Positions 1 through 5,905 of a DNA stretch of 6,692 nt are shown here, piece after piece. Location of the stretch: positions 1 through 6,692 of the forward strand of contig JAKIUX010000052.1 of assembly GCA_021647345.1 (NCBI GenBank). The letters are read 5' to 3'. The stretch is from Hydrogenimonas sp. (GTDB lineage: Bacteria > Campylobacterota > Campylobacteria > Campylobacterales > Hydrogenimonadaceae). Made by a program: the position numbers and the translations under genes. The notes below the pieces were generated by a model. That model saw only the letters and a list, made by a program, of their open reading frames with translations. It had not been told where the DNA came from and searched no databases. Every line of letters begins with the position of its first letter. Position 1 is the first letter of the stretch.

Positions 1-519
1 AACTCTCTTTCTAAGCTGCAAATAGTCTTGAATCGCTTACTCAAACCCCATATTCAGTTCAAACATATCTCCCCGGTCGAACCAGGTTTTCATGCACGTT
101 TCGACGCTAAAAAGAGAGTATACAGATATGTGATTAAAAAGAGCCTTCCGACACCGTTTGAGTCACCATACTGCCGATATCTGCCGGACCTGAACCGAAA
201 TAGACTTCTTGCGGCGCTGCACCTCTTCGAGGGGGAGCACGACTTCATCCACTTTCACAAAAGAGGAAGCGACCCCAACTCCACGATCAGAAGCATATAT
301 AAAACCGGATTGTACTTTTTTGGAAACTATACTCTCGCAACCTTCGAAGCGAACGGCTTTTTAAGAGCCCAAGTGCGCATGATGATGGAGAGTGCAATTT
401 TGGTAATGAGAGGCGAGCTGGATCAAGAGTCGATAAAAGAGCAGCTAAGGGGTGTAAAACTCTTCACACCGCCTCTTGCTGAGCCGCAGGCACTATATCT
501 TGCAAGGGTTATCTATTAG
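1..519 (+). CDS. truA: tRNA pseudouridine synthase A, C-terminal part (5' end outside window)
   Basis: TruA converts uridines 38-40 of the tRNA anticodon arm to pseudouridine in the cytoplasm. The frame is open from the first base and ends at a TAG, giving about 172 visible residues. TruA proteins are usually near 240-270 residues, so roughly the first 70 are missing, including the catalytic-Asp motif (RTDxGVH type). Visible family signatures are FHARFDAKKRVYRYV near the left edge, FEGEHDFIHFHKRGSDPNSTIRSI in the middle and FLRAQVRMMM toward the end, matching the conserved FLR-x-x-VR segment of the second domain. A TTG at 28 could be read as a start, but it sits inside the conserved domain and should not be used. 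The final residues look complete. Family membership is confident; symbol by homology of motifs. Confidence 0.9.
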   Translation, partial: NSLSKLQIVLNRLLKPHIQFKHISPVEPGFHARFDAKKRVYRYVIKKSLPTPFESPYCRYLPDLNRNRLLAALHLFEGEHDFIHFHKRGSDPNSTIRSIYKTGLYFFGNYTLATFEANGFLRAQVRMMMESAILVMRGELDQESIKEQLRGVKLFTPPLAEPQALYLARVIY

Positions 520-522
520 TAT

Positions 523-555
523 AAGGGTGCTTGTTGTCTCCCCTTCCCACTTTTT
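523..555 (+). terminator. possible weak intrinsic terminator after truA
   Basis: AAGGG (523-527) can pair with CCCTT (541-545) across a 13-base loop, and a five-T run follows at 551-555. The stem is short, the loop is long and five bases separate stem from T-run, so this is only a candidate. It lies four bases after the truA stop. Confidence 0.25.
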
Positions 556-635
556 ATTTAATATTCAACAACTACCACTGAATATCAAGAGTTTGAAGCT
601 AAGCTATCATCCAGATTTATTAAACAACATTTGAG

Positions 636-641
636 TATAAT
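636..641 (+). promoter_or_regulatory. -10 box (TATAAT) for the YceI-like gene
   Basis: A perfect TATAAT lies 31 bases before the ATG at 673. It predicts a transcription start near 648 and a leader of about 25 bases. No good -35 sits 17 bases upstream, which is common for sigma70 promoters in Campylobacterota. A second, weaker pair (TTGAAG at 593-598, TTTATT at 616-621, 17-base spacer) lies further up. The box also argues against a TTG start at 631, which would lie upstream of the transcript. Confidence 0.5.
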
Positions 642-672
642 TCAACCGCTATCAAAAAAGAGAGGAAACAAA

Positions 673-1278
673 ATGAGAAAGATTATCGCTTCACTGCTGC
701 TCTTTTCAACACTATCTTTCGCAGCCGGAGGGTGTCTGTTGACTCAGCAAAAGAGTCTAGAGGTTACATGGAAGGCTTACAAGACCCTGGCAAAAGCAGG
801 TGTGACAGGCAAGTTCACCTCTGTTGAGTATACTCCGGCATCTTTGGAGGGCAAAAACTTTAAAGAGCTTTTCTTGGGTTCAAAGGTCAAAATTGACAAA
901 TCCAAAATATCTACAGGTAATGAGGGGAGAGATGAAACTTTAGTGAAAATGTTTTTCGATAAGCTAAAAGGCAACTATATCGAAGCTGAGATAGTTGAAA
1001 TAAAAGCTACCGATAAACATGAGAAAGGGAAACCTCGCAAAGGTATCGTAAAGGTCAAAATCACAATGAACTCAAAAAGCGTTACAATACCTATGAGATA
1101 TATTTACAATAAAGGAGACTTTAGCGCAAAAGGGGTAATCGATCTATTTGATTTTTCCGCCTTTAAAGCATTGGCATCAATAAATAAAGCCTGCTTCGAT
1201 CTACACGAAGGCAAAACGTGGAACGATGTAGAGATAGGTTTTCATACAAAAATAGTACCGACTCTTTGCGAAAGATAA
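673..1278 (+). CDS. secreted YceI-like domain protein
   Basis: Predicted periplasmic protein of 201 residues, similar to the short, divergent YceI-like proteins of Campylobacterota. YceI proteins have a lipocalin-like barrel that binds isoprenoid or similar lipids; the ligand here is unknown. ATG 673 is chosen because AGAGGA (661-666) lies six bases upstream and translation then begins with a classic signal peptide (MRKIIASLLLFSTLSFAAGG). Extending to the TTG at 631 would bury that peptide. The best family mark is STGNEGRD at residues 80-87 followed by LVKMFF, the equivalent of the YceI segment with an S-x-x-T-G-x-x-x-R-D pattern. The mature part holds Cys21, Cys174 and Cys199. Cys21 lies just after the signal peptide, but the preceding AAGG is a poor lipobox, so lipidation is doubtful. 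The gene appears monocistronic and converges on the next gene. Confidence 0.72.
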   Translation: MRKIIASLLLFSTLSFAAGGCLLTQQKSLEVTWKAYKTLAKAGVTGKFTSVEYTPASLEGKNFKELFLGSKVKIDKSKISTGNEGRDETLVKMFFDKLKGNYIEAEIVEIKATDKHEKGKPRKGIVKVKITMNSKSVTIPMRYIYNKGDFSAKGVIDLFDFSAFKALASINKACFDLHEGKTWNDVEIGFHTKIVPTLCER

Positions 1279-1304
1279 GGCTGCAGGTATATAAACTAAT
1301 AGGA

Positions 1305-1328
1305 GTCGGAGGCTAAATAGCCTCCGGC
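1305..1328. terminator. hairpin between convergent genes, possible two-way terminator
   Basis: CGGAGGCTA (1307-1315) and TAGCCTCCG (1318-1326) are perfect inverted copies separated by two bases. One wobble and one G-C pair extend the stem to about 11 pairs; in practice the loop would open to four bases or more. It lies between the YceI-like stop and the stop of the oppositely oriented small gene, the place for a shared terminator. Neither side has a T-run, so it may instead stabilise 3' ends or need Rho. Confidence 0.45.
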
Positions 1329-1340
1329 AAATGAAGATAT

Positions 1341-1553
1341 CTACTTACTCTTTGTTTTAGAAGTCTCTTGAAGAGTCTTCTCTTCTTCTCTTATATCATA
1401 TTTGACGACACTGTCTGAATCACCGTATGAGCCGCTATCGTATTGAACGATATCGGAGCTTTGAGTTGTAGAGAAGTCGTAAGAGACGACATCCTCGGCC
1501 ATCGCTACAGAGCCAGCGAAAATCATCGCTGCTGCAAGTATAACTTTTTTCAT
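1341..1553 (-). CDS. small secreted protein with three VVxYD-type repeats, unknown function
   Basis: I do not recognise this 70-residue protein. Residues 1-19 (MKKVILAAAMIFAGSVAMA) are a textbook signal peptide with an A-M-A cleavage site, so a periplasmic or secreted mature peptide of about 51 residues is expected. The mature part contains three related motifs, DVVSYD (21-26), DIVQYD (34-39) and SVVKYD (48-53), with the tyrosines spaced 13 and 14 residues apart. The tail (54-70) is charged and Lys/Glu/Thr-rich. There is no cysteine and no membrane segment after the signal. The start is supported by AAGGGG (1560-1565) six bases before the ATG. Upstream AT-rich DNA has several weak -10-like boxes (for example TAAAAT at 1584-1589) but no clear -35. 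The signal peptide, ribosome site and internal repeat make a real gene likely. Confidence 0.68.
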   Translation of the reverse strand: MKKVILAAAMIFAGSVAMAEDVVSYDFSTTQSSDIVQYDSGSYGDSDSVVKYDIREEEKTLQETSKTKSK

Positions 1554-1784
1554 TTTTCACCCCTTAGGTTTTAAATCGGAGTAATTTTATCCTATTTGAA
1601 ACTTTATAGATATTAAAATATAACTGTAGAGATAGTTGTTAAGGATTTTTGAAAATAATATTCTATTTTATTGATTGAAACCTCTGAAAAAATCACAGAT
1701 CGAGCAAAGGCTTTGAGATTTGGTCGACAGTCTAATAGATTACTCTGAAAAGAGACACAGTTTCCATCCTAAATTGCCAATTTC
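1554..1784. other. AT-rich intergenic region, no gene seen
   Basis: This gap separates the starts of the small secreted gene (leftward) and the end of the L,D-transpeptidase gene (also leftward). It should hold the promoter of the first and the terminator of the second. No strong hairpin plus T-run is visible: CAAAG/CTTTG near 1705-1715 has a one-base loop and a six-T run appears further along on the minus strand, which is too loose to call. I see no convincing small gene here. Confidence 0.5.
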
Positions 1785-2435
1785 TCATTGCCCATTTCCA
1801 ACTAAAATTGTCGGTCTCTTTTTAGGGTCAAGCCACTCTACAAGCTTCAGAATATCCTCTCGCCTCATTGCTATACAGCCGGCAGTCGGTTTTTCTCCTT
1901 TTGTGACGTGCAAAAATATACATGAGCCCTTACTAGGCACGTTTTTACTGTTGTAACCGACCGTTACCACTATCTCGTATAGATCGTCATCTCTTCTCAT
2001 ATACTCGAAGCTTTTAAAATCTCTTTTAATACGTGAGGAGTCAACTATGCGGTTGTAGTATCTCGAATTGACATCATCAACACATATTAGACTCTTATCC
2101 GAAATAAAGAAGGGCATTTTCGTCTCTATGTCGCTATATCCGTATACATCACCGAAACTAAAGAGTCCAACGGGGGTTTTGCCGTCACCCTCCTTCCTCT
2201 TTCCCAAACCGTTTCTTCCTATGACCACATCTATACCTCCAGCGATCCTTTCCCACCCTTTAGCACCCCTTTCGTAATAGGAGAGCTTCGCTCTAAATCC
2301 GTCAGCTGAATTAACCACAATAAGCTGAGAAATCTCATCCGGCAAAGAGTCAAACTCATCAGATGCAAATAAACAAACTGCTAAAATAAGCGGCAAAAGG
2401 AGCGCAGTTGCAAGAGAGTTACGGTATTTTATCAC
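1785..2435 (-). CDS. exported L,D-transpeptidase (YkuD-fold) family protein
   Basis: Predicted periplasmic enzyme of 216 residues with the L,D-transpeptidase catalytic fold. Such enzymes cross-link or trim peptidoglycan stem peptides, or attach proteins to them, through a cysteine nucleophile; the exact reaction here is unknown. Residues 1-24 form a signal peptide (MIKYRNSL then a Leu/Ala-rich core). The catalytic region is near the C-terminus: KGSCIFLHV with His176, then PTAGCIAM with Cys187, eleven residues later. This fits the subfamily with a FLHV...PTxGCxAL pattern rather than the classic SHGCxR form. The substrate-side segment GDGKTPVGLFSFGDVYGY (about 83-100) also fits. GTG 2433-2435 is chosen because GGAGG (2441-2445) lies five bases upstream and the signal peptide begins there. 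Its first nine codons overlap the oppositely oriented antiporter gene. It is much shorter than Csd6 of Helicobacter, so I do not equate them. Confidence 0.82.
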   Translation of the reverse strand: MIKYRNSLATALLLPLILAVCLFASDEFDSLPDEISQLIVVNSADGFRAKLSYYERGAKGWERIAGGIDVVIGRNGLGKRKEGDGKTPVGLFSFGDVYGYSDIETKMPFFISDKSLICVDDVNSRYYNRIVDSSRIKRDFKSFEYMRRDDDLYEIVVTVGYNSKNVPSKGSCIFLHVTKGEKPTAGCIAMRREDILKLVEWLDPKKRPTILVGNGQ

Positions 2436-3790
2436 TTCTTCCTCCGGTAGCGGCTATCGTTTTAGCCATTATATCAAGAAATGTCATACTCTCGCTTCTC
2501 ATAGGAGTCCTTAGCGGCTACCTCATAATGGAGCAGAGCATTCTTGGTACGATAAGCGCAACTCTTTATGGAATATGGGAGCTTCTGCAAAAGGGTTGGG
2601 TTCTAAAAACGTTGATTTTCGCTATTTTCGTAGGTTCTATTATTGAGCTTATACAAAGAAGCGGCGGAGTCGAGGGGTTAATTCACTTTCTGCAAGAGAG
2701 AAAAAAGTTAATTAAGAGCAAAAAAGAGGCTGAACTGCTGCCATTTTTCATAGGAGTAGCAATCTTCATAGAGTCCTCTATAACCTCTCTTATAGCCGGA
2801 ACGGTCAGTCGCCCTTTAACCGACCGTTTCGGAACGTCACGAGAAAAACTTGCCTATATCTGCGACTCAACCGCAGCACCCATATGTACGATGTTTCCGC
2901 TCAACGCCTGGGGAGCCCTTCTTCTTGGGCTTATAGGAGCACAAATCGAATCTGGAGCTATATCGGGCGAACCGATAAAGCTGCTAGGAACCGCTCTGCT
3001 CTTCAACTTCTACGCTCTCTTCTCTATATTGCTGGTTCTCTATACAATACTCAAAGGTATAGAATTTCCATCTTACACGAAGGTTGATTCGCCAAAAATT
3101 GAGCTAAGCGGCAAAAAAGCGGACATCTATGCACTGATAGTTCCGATAGCTTCACTGCTGATTCTGGTTTTCCTATTTCTTTACATCACCGGCAGCGGAA
3201 ATATCCTTAAAGGGAGCGGTTCTACCTCGGTCTTCGCCGCGGTTATCGGCTCGCTTCTGATCTCATCTATATACTATCTGATAAAAAATAGTATGCCGGC
3301 AAGCGATATTCTTCCATCTATTCTTCGCGGAGCTAAAACTATGCTTCCTATCGCCGCAATTTTGATCTTCGCTTTCGCTATCGGGGACGTTACCGTAAAG
3401 ATGGGAACGGGAGTATATATGGCTCACTTTACCAACGCCATACTCGACCCTGCCCTGCTTCCGGCCGGAATATTCATTCTATCGGCTATCATAGCATTCT
3501 CAACAGGCACAAGCTGGGGAACCTTCTCTATAATGATGCCGATAGCTATAACAGTTGCTGTCGGTATGGGGGTAGAGAACTCAATGCTGCTTGCTGTAAC
3601 AATTGCTGCGGTGATATCGGGAGGAGTCTTCGGAGACCACGCATCTCCCATTTCCGACACGACAATCATCTCGGCGATGGCTGCCGGGTGCGATCTGATA
3701 GCCCATGTAAAGACCCAGCTTCCTTGGGCTCTGCTGGCGGCACTATTTTCACTAATCTCTTTCGTAGCGGCCGGATATATCTTTATGTAA
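2408..3790 (+). CDS. NhaC-type Na+/H+ antiporter family protein
   Basis: Integral inner-membrane protein of 460 residues, very hydrophobic throughout with about ten or more membrane segments. The family exchanges Na+ (or carries related ion/organic-acid antiport) against protons for pH and salt homeostasis; the true substrate cannot be read from sequence. Hallmarks are DSTAAPICTMFPLNAWG in the first half and, in the second, FSTGTSWGTF (364-373) and GDHASPISDTT (409-419) followed by AAGCDLIAHVKTQLPWAL. The two polar loops match the inverted-repeat halves typical of this fold. The start is the TTG at 2408: AGGAG (2398-2402) sits five bases upstream, and the conserved GILSLLPPVAAIVLAI begins just after it, so no later start is possible. 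The ribosome site lies inside the opposing transpeptidase gene. A TAAAAT at 2382-2387 is a possible -10. Converges on the Memo gene. Confidence 0.87.
   Translation: MQESYGILSLLPPVAAIVLAIISRNVILSLLIGVLSGYLIMEQSILGTISATLYGIWELLQKGWVLKTLIFAIFVGSIIELIQRSGGVEGLIHFLQERKKLIKSKKEAELLPFFIGVAIFIESSITSLIAGTVSRPLTDRFGTSREKLAYICDSTAAPICTMFPLNAWGALLLGLIGAQIESGAISGEPIKLLGTALLFNFYALFSILLVLYTILKGIEFPSYTKVDSPKIELSGKKADIYALIVPIASLLILVFLFLYITGSGNILKGSGSTSVFAAVIGSLLISSIYYLIKNSMPASDILPSILRGAKTMLPIAAILIFAFAIGDVTVKMGTGVYMAHFTNAILDPALLPAGIFILSAIIAFSTGTSWGTFSIMMPIAITVAVGMGVENSMLLAVTIAAVISGGVFGDHASPISDTTIISAMAAGCDLIAHVKTQLPWALLAALFSLISFVAAGYIFM
2468..2476 (-). promoter_or_regulatory. extended -10 promoter for the L,D-transpeptidase gene, inside the antiporter gene
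   Basis: Read on the minus strand this is TGATATAAT, a perfect extended -10 element (TGn-TATAAT). It predicts a transcription start near 2461 and a leader of about 26 bases carrying the GGAGG at 2441-2445. No -35 match is seen at the usual distance, which extended -10 promoters tolerate. The element lies within codons 21-23 of the oppositely oriented antiporter gene. Confidence 0.55.
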
Positions 3791-3855
3791 CACCTGATCA
3801 AAACTATCTGAAAAATCATAGGGTTCAATTAGCAATAGCTATTCACGCTCATAAC

Positions 3856-4653
3856 TTACACAAATGCCGTACTCATGTATCCGACAACCTGCGATTCATC
3901 ACCGGTTGCGTCCGCACTTGTACGGTAGTCAAGTATCATCGGTTCGAGCCCAAGTCTCTTTGCGGCTATCAACATCGCCTCTACACCTATCTTTCCGCAT
4001 GCTTCGCAGCCCCTATGCAGTGCGGCCGGGTCGAGTCTACTCACAGCATCAAGACATATGCTGTCAAGCATCTTGGCTCTATTTATATCGTAGTAGTGGC
4101 TAAGGTCTGTGCTTATGACTACTCCGGTAGTATCATCTTTCAAGAGCCACTCTATGACAGAAGCAAGGTTTTTTGGATCCTCGTCGCCATATACCATCTC
4201 AACAACTCTCGCATCCGGCAGATATCTCTTTATGAACGGCATCTGCACCTCGGTACTATGTTCTTGATGCGCTTGCGGAACAAAACCGAAACCGAATCTT
4301 TTTATGATTTCTACGGCAAAAGTTTTATCTATCGGCAGATCTCCCAACGGCGTTTCAAAAATATCGAATTCGCTTACACTCGTACCGCTTAAGAATACCC
4401 TATGGCTCGGCCCTATGACTACGACACGATCTATGCCTGAGTTACCCAAAAGTCTGTGTGCCGCATTTGCAGTAAAACCGGAGTAGATATATCCCGCATG
4501 GGGTACTATTACCGCTCTCGTTTCTGTTTCAAGCAGTTTCGGGTCTTCTATACTCTCTTCCAAAACTTCGTTGAAACGGTTAAACATAGACTCTATTTCA
4601 CCTGCCGATACCGGGTAGAACTGCCCTGCAACAGCCGCTTGTCGAACTCTCAT
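3856..4653 (-). CDS. Memo-family protein (AmmeMemoRadiSam system protein B)
   Basis: Cytosolic protein of 265 residues homologous to human MEMO1, with the fold of LigB-type non-heme iron dioxygenases. Its bacterial reaction is unknown; it is found with a radical SAM enzyme and an AMMECR1 protein. Signatures run in order: AGQFYP near the start, VPHAGYIYSG with His52, GPSHR with His84, EHSTEVQMPF, STDLSHYY, and EACGKIGVEAM with Cys219, then YRTSADATGDESQVVGYMSTAF at the end. His52, His84 and Cys219 correspond to the metal-binding His49, His81 and Cys244 of human MEMO1, so the site looks intact. Two ATGs are adjacent. I choose the second (4651-4653) because GGAGG then lies five bases upstream; from the first it is only two. 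The gene starts 22 bases after the radical SAM stop, so they are one operon. No clear terminator is seen in the 65-base gap before the antiporter end. Confidence 0.92.
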   Translation of the reverse strand: MRVRQAAVAGQFYPVSAGEIESMFNRFNEVLEESIEDPKLLETETRAVIVPHAGYIYSGFTANAAHRLLGNSGIDRVVVIGPSHRVFLSGTSVSEFDIFETPLGDLPIDKTFAVEIIKRFGFGFVPQAHQEHSTEVQMPFIKRYLPDARVVEMVYGDEDPKNLASVIEWLLKDDTTGVVISTDLSHYYDINRAKMLDSICLDAVSRLDPAALHRGCEACGKIGVEAMLIAAKRLGLEPMILDYRTSADATGDESQVVGYMSTAFV

Positions 4654-4675
4654 CATCTCCTCCTTCTCTTTTTTT

Positions 4676-5668
4676 TCAACTCCAAACTCCCTCTATCTCT
4701 CTACCGCAGTTTGGGCACTTTCCATCTTTCAATCTGTTGAGTGTCACGCTATATCCGGTTCTGTCTATAAGAAGCTCTTTGCAGTCGGGGCAGTGTGTAT
4801 CGCCGTGTACCGGAACATTGCCGAGATAGACATAGTAGAGCCCTGCCGCTTCTGCAATTTTTTTAGCTCTCATCAACGTCTCAAGACCGGTCCACTTATG
4901 ATCTTTCATCTTATAATCGGGATGAAAAGCGCTAAGATGCCAAGGAACATGCCGTCCAAGATCGTCAGCGATGAAGCGTACCATCTCTTCAAGATCTTTG
5001 TCGCTGTCATTCTCACCTTCGATAAGCAAAGTTGTAACTTCGACCCATATCCCCTCTTTCACCATGAGCCTAAGAGTATCCTTTACCGCTTCCAATCCCC
5101 CTTTTAGCACCTTTTTATAGTACCCTTCGTTCCAGCTTTTAAGGTCGATATTGGCTGCATCGAGCCAGCTGCACATATCTTCGATTATTTCAGGAGTCTC
5201 GAATCCGTTTGAGACAAAGATATTTTTGAGCCCGCGCTCTTTGGCTATAACCCCTATATCTTTGGCGTAAGGGTAGAATATGGTAGGTTCATTGTATGTA
5301 TAGGCTATTGAAGTAGCTCCATATTCCACCGCCAGATCGACCATCTTTTCGGGCGAAACGTATAACTCTTCATTCACCTTCGTCTCTTGCGATATCTGCC
5401 AATTCTGACAAAATGGACATTTGAAGTTGCAACCTACAGTTCCAAACGAAAGAGCCGTAGTTCCAGGCAGCATATGGTAGATCGGCTTTTTCTCTATCGG
5501 ATCTACATTTAGAGCACTCGGATGGCCGTATACAAGGGTTTCAAGCTCCCCATTTTCATTTTTGTTAACACCGCATATACCTACCTGCCCCTCTTTCATC
5601 TTGCAGTAGTGGCGGCATAGCAGGCAGACGATCCTGCTCTTCTCTCTCTCCTCTCTAAAGTATTTCAT
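4676..5668 (-). CDS. amrS: AmmeMemoRadiSam system radical SAM enzyme
   Basis: Radical SAM protein of 330 residues related to pyruvate formate-lyase activating enzymes, but of unknown substrate. The 4Fe-4S/SAM motif is Cys80-x3-Cys84-x2-Cys87 (CNFKCPFC), followed by QNW as in this family. Downstream landmarks are AYTYNEPTIFY, NIDLKSWNEGYYKK, VEVTTLLIEGEND and the HLSAFHPDYKM segment. Two further cysteine sets flank the core: Cys15-x2-Cys18-x3-Cys22-x9-Cys32 at the N-terminus and a zinc-ribbon-like Cys293-x2-Cys296 with Cys318-x2-Cys321 at the C-terminus. Both are intact, so the protein looks full length. ATG 5666-5668 has a modest AAAGGGA (5673-5679) four bases upstream. It is the first gene of a leftward operon with the Memo gene and has a near-consensus promoter upstream. 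Symbol given by family; the assignment to the family is firm, the function is not. Confidence 0.92.
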   Translation of the reverse strand: MKYFREEREKSRIVCLLCRHYCKMKEGQVGICGVNKNENGELETLVYGHPSALNVDPIEKKPIYHMLPGTTALSFGTVGCNFKCPFCQNWQISQETKVNEELYVSPEKMVDLAVEYGATSIAYTYNEPTIFYPYAKDIGVIAKERGLKNIFVSNGFETPEIIEDMCSWLDAANIDLKSWNEGYYKKVLKGGLEAVKDTLRLMVKEGIWVEVTTLLIEGENDSDKDLEEMVRFIADDLGRHVPWHLSAFHPDYKMKDHKWTGLETLMRAKKIAEAAGLYYVYLGNVPVHGDTHCPDCKELLIDRTGYSVTLNRLKDGKCPNCGREIEGVWS

Positions 5669-5683
5669 TTAGTCCCTTTTTGT

Positions 5684-5722
5684 AACTTTACTTGATTGAT
5701 ATAGCATCAACTTTACTTGATT
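5684..5722. repeat. 14-bp direct repeat overlapping the operon promoter, possible operator
   Basis: The 14-mer AACTTTACTTGATT occurs at 5684-5697 and again, identical, at 5709-5722, 25 bases apart start to start. The second copy covers the predicted transcription start and touches the -10; the first lies in the leader. The core TTTACTT appears a third time at 5734-5740 in the promoter spacer, giving steps of 25 and 22 bases. The copy at the -10 is also part of an imperfect dyad, ATCAA-N6-TTGAT (5706-5721). The placement suggests a repressor site, but no known box is recognised. Confidence 0.45.
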
Positions 5723-5748
5723 TTAACTCTTTTTTTACTTTATGTCAA
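5720..5748 (-). promoter_or_regulatory. sigma70 promoter of the radical SAM-Memo operon
   Basis: On the minus strand a perfect -35 TTGACA (5743-5748) is followed after exactly 17 bases by TAAAAT (5720-5725), five of six matches to the -10 consensus. The predicted transcription start is near 5713, giving a leader of about 45 bases before the ATG at 5668. It is the strongest two-box promoter in the window, unusual for Campylobacterota, where -35 boxes are usually weak. The -10 overlaps a direct repeat described separately. Confidence 0.68.
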
Positions 5749-5905
5749 GTTTATTTAAGGTTCACGGAGAGACTATCTGAGTGATTACTTTGAAAGTGGA
5801 GGTTTAGTTTTAGGCGGTATCTTAGAAGTAGCTATATTTGTCGTGCCGGTGGAGCCTTCGTGAAGTCTCAAGACTCCATCGCCGACTCGTTTGGAAAAAA
5901 AGATT
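5749..5905. other. intergenic region with unexplained open stretches and an imperfect hairpin
   Basis: Between the operon promoter and the end of the PyrC-like gene lies about 160 bases with no clear gene. On the plus strand two stretches read like protein: 5759-5860 (DYFESGGLVLGGILEVAIFV in part, hydrophobic, no usual start codon) and a second frame ending at a TGA near 5912 (AGGAFVKSQDSIADSFGKKD). They lie in different frames, have no ribosome site and could be remnants or chance. CGGTGGAG (5847-5854) can pair with CTCCATCG (5874-5881), with one G-U pair that works only in plus-strand RNA. I cannot assign a function. Confidence 0.35.

Noticed and set aside
531..571. TTGTTG (531-536) and CAACAA (566-571) as a hairpin after truA
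   Set aside because: Six weak pairs over a 29-base loop in AT-rich DNA; not expected to be stable or functional.
1720..1956. Plus-strand open frame of 78 codons overlapping the L,D-transpeptidase end
   Set aside because: It covers the catalytic His/Cys region of the transpeptidase in antisense, starts with TTG without a ribosome site and resembles no family.
3424..3828. Minus-strand open frame of 134 codons inside the antiporter gene
   Set aside because: The antiporter is certain from its motifs, and this antisense frame has an unremarkable composition and no supported start.
3791..3855. Possible terminator between antiporter and Memo ends (TAGC-AATA-GCTA near 3830-3841)
   Set aside because: The stem is only four pairs and no T-run follows on either strand; too weak to call.
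3688..4392. Long plus-strand open frame (234 codons) across the antiporter end and the Memo gene
   Set aside because: It lies antisense to a firmly identified Memo gene and in another frame of the antiporter; its translation shows no family motif, signal or ribosome site. It is a by-product of codon use in the real genes.
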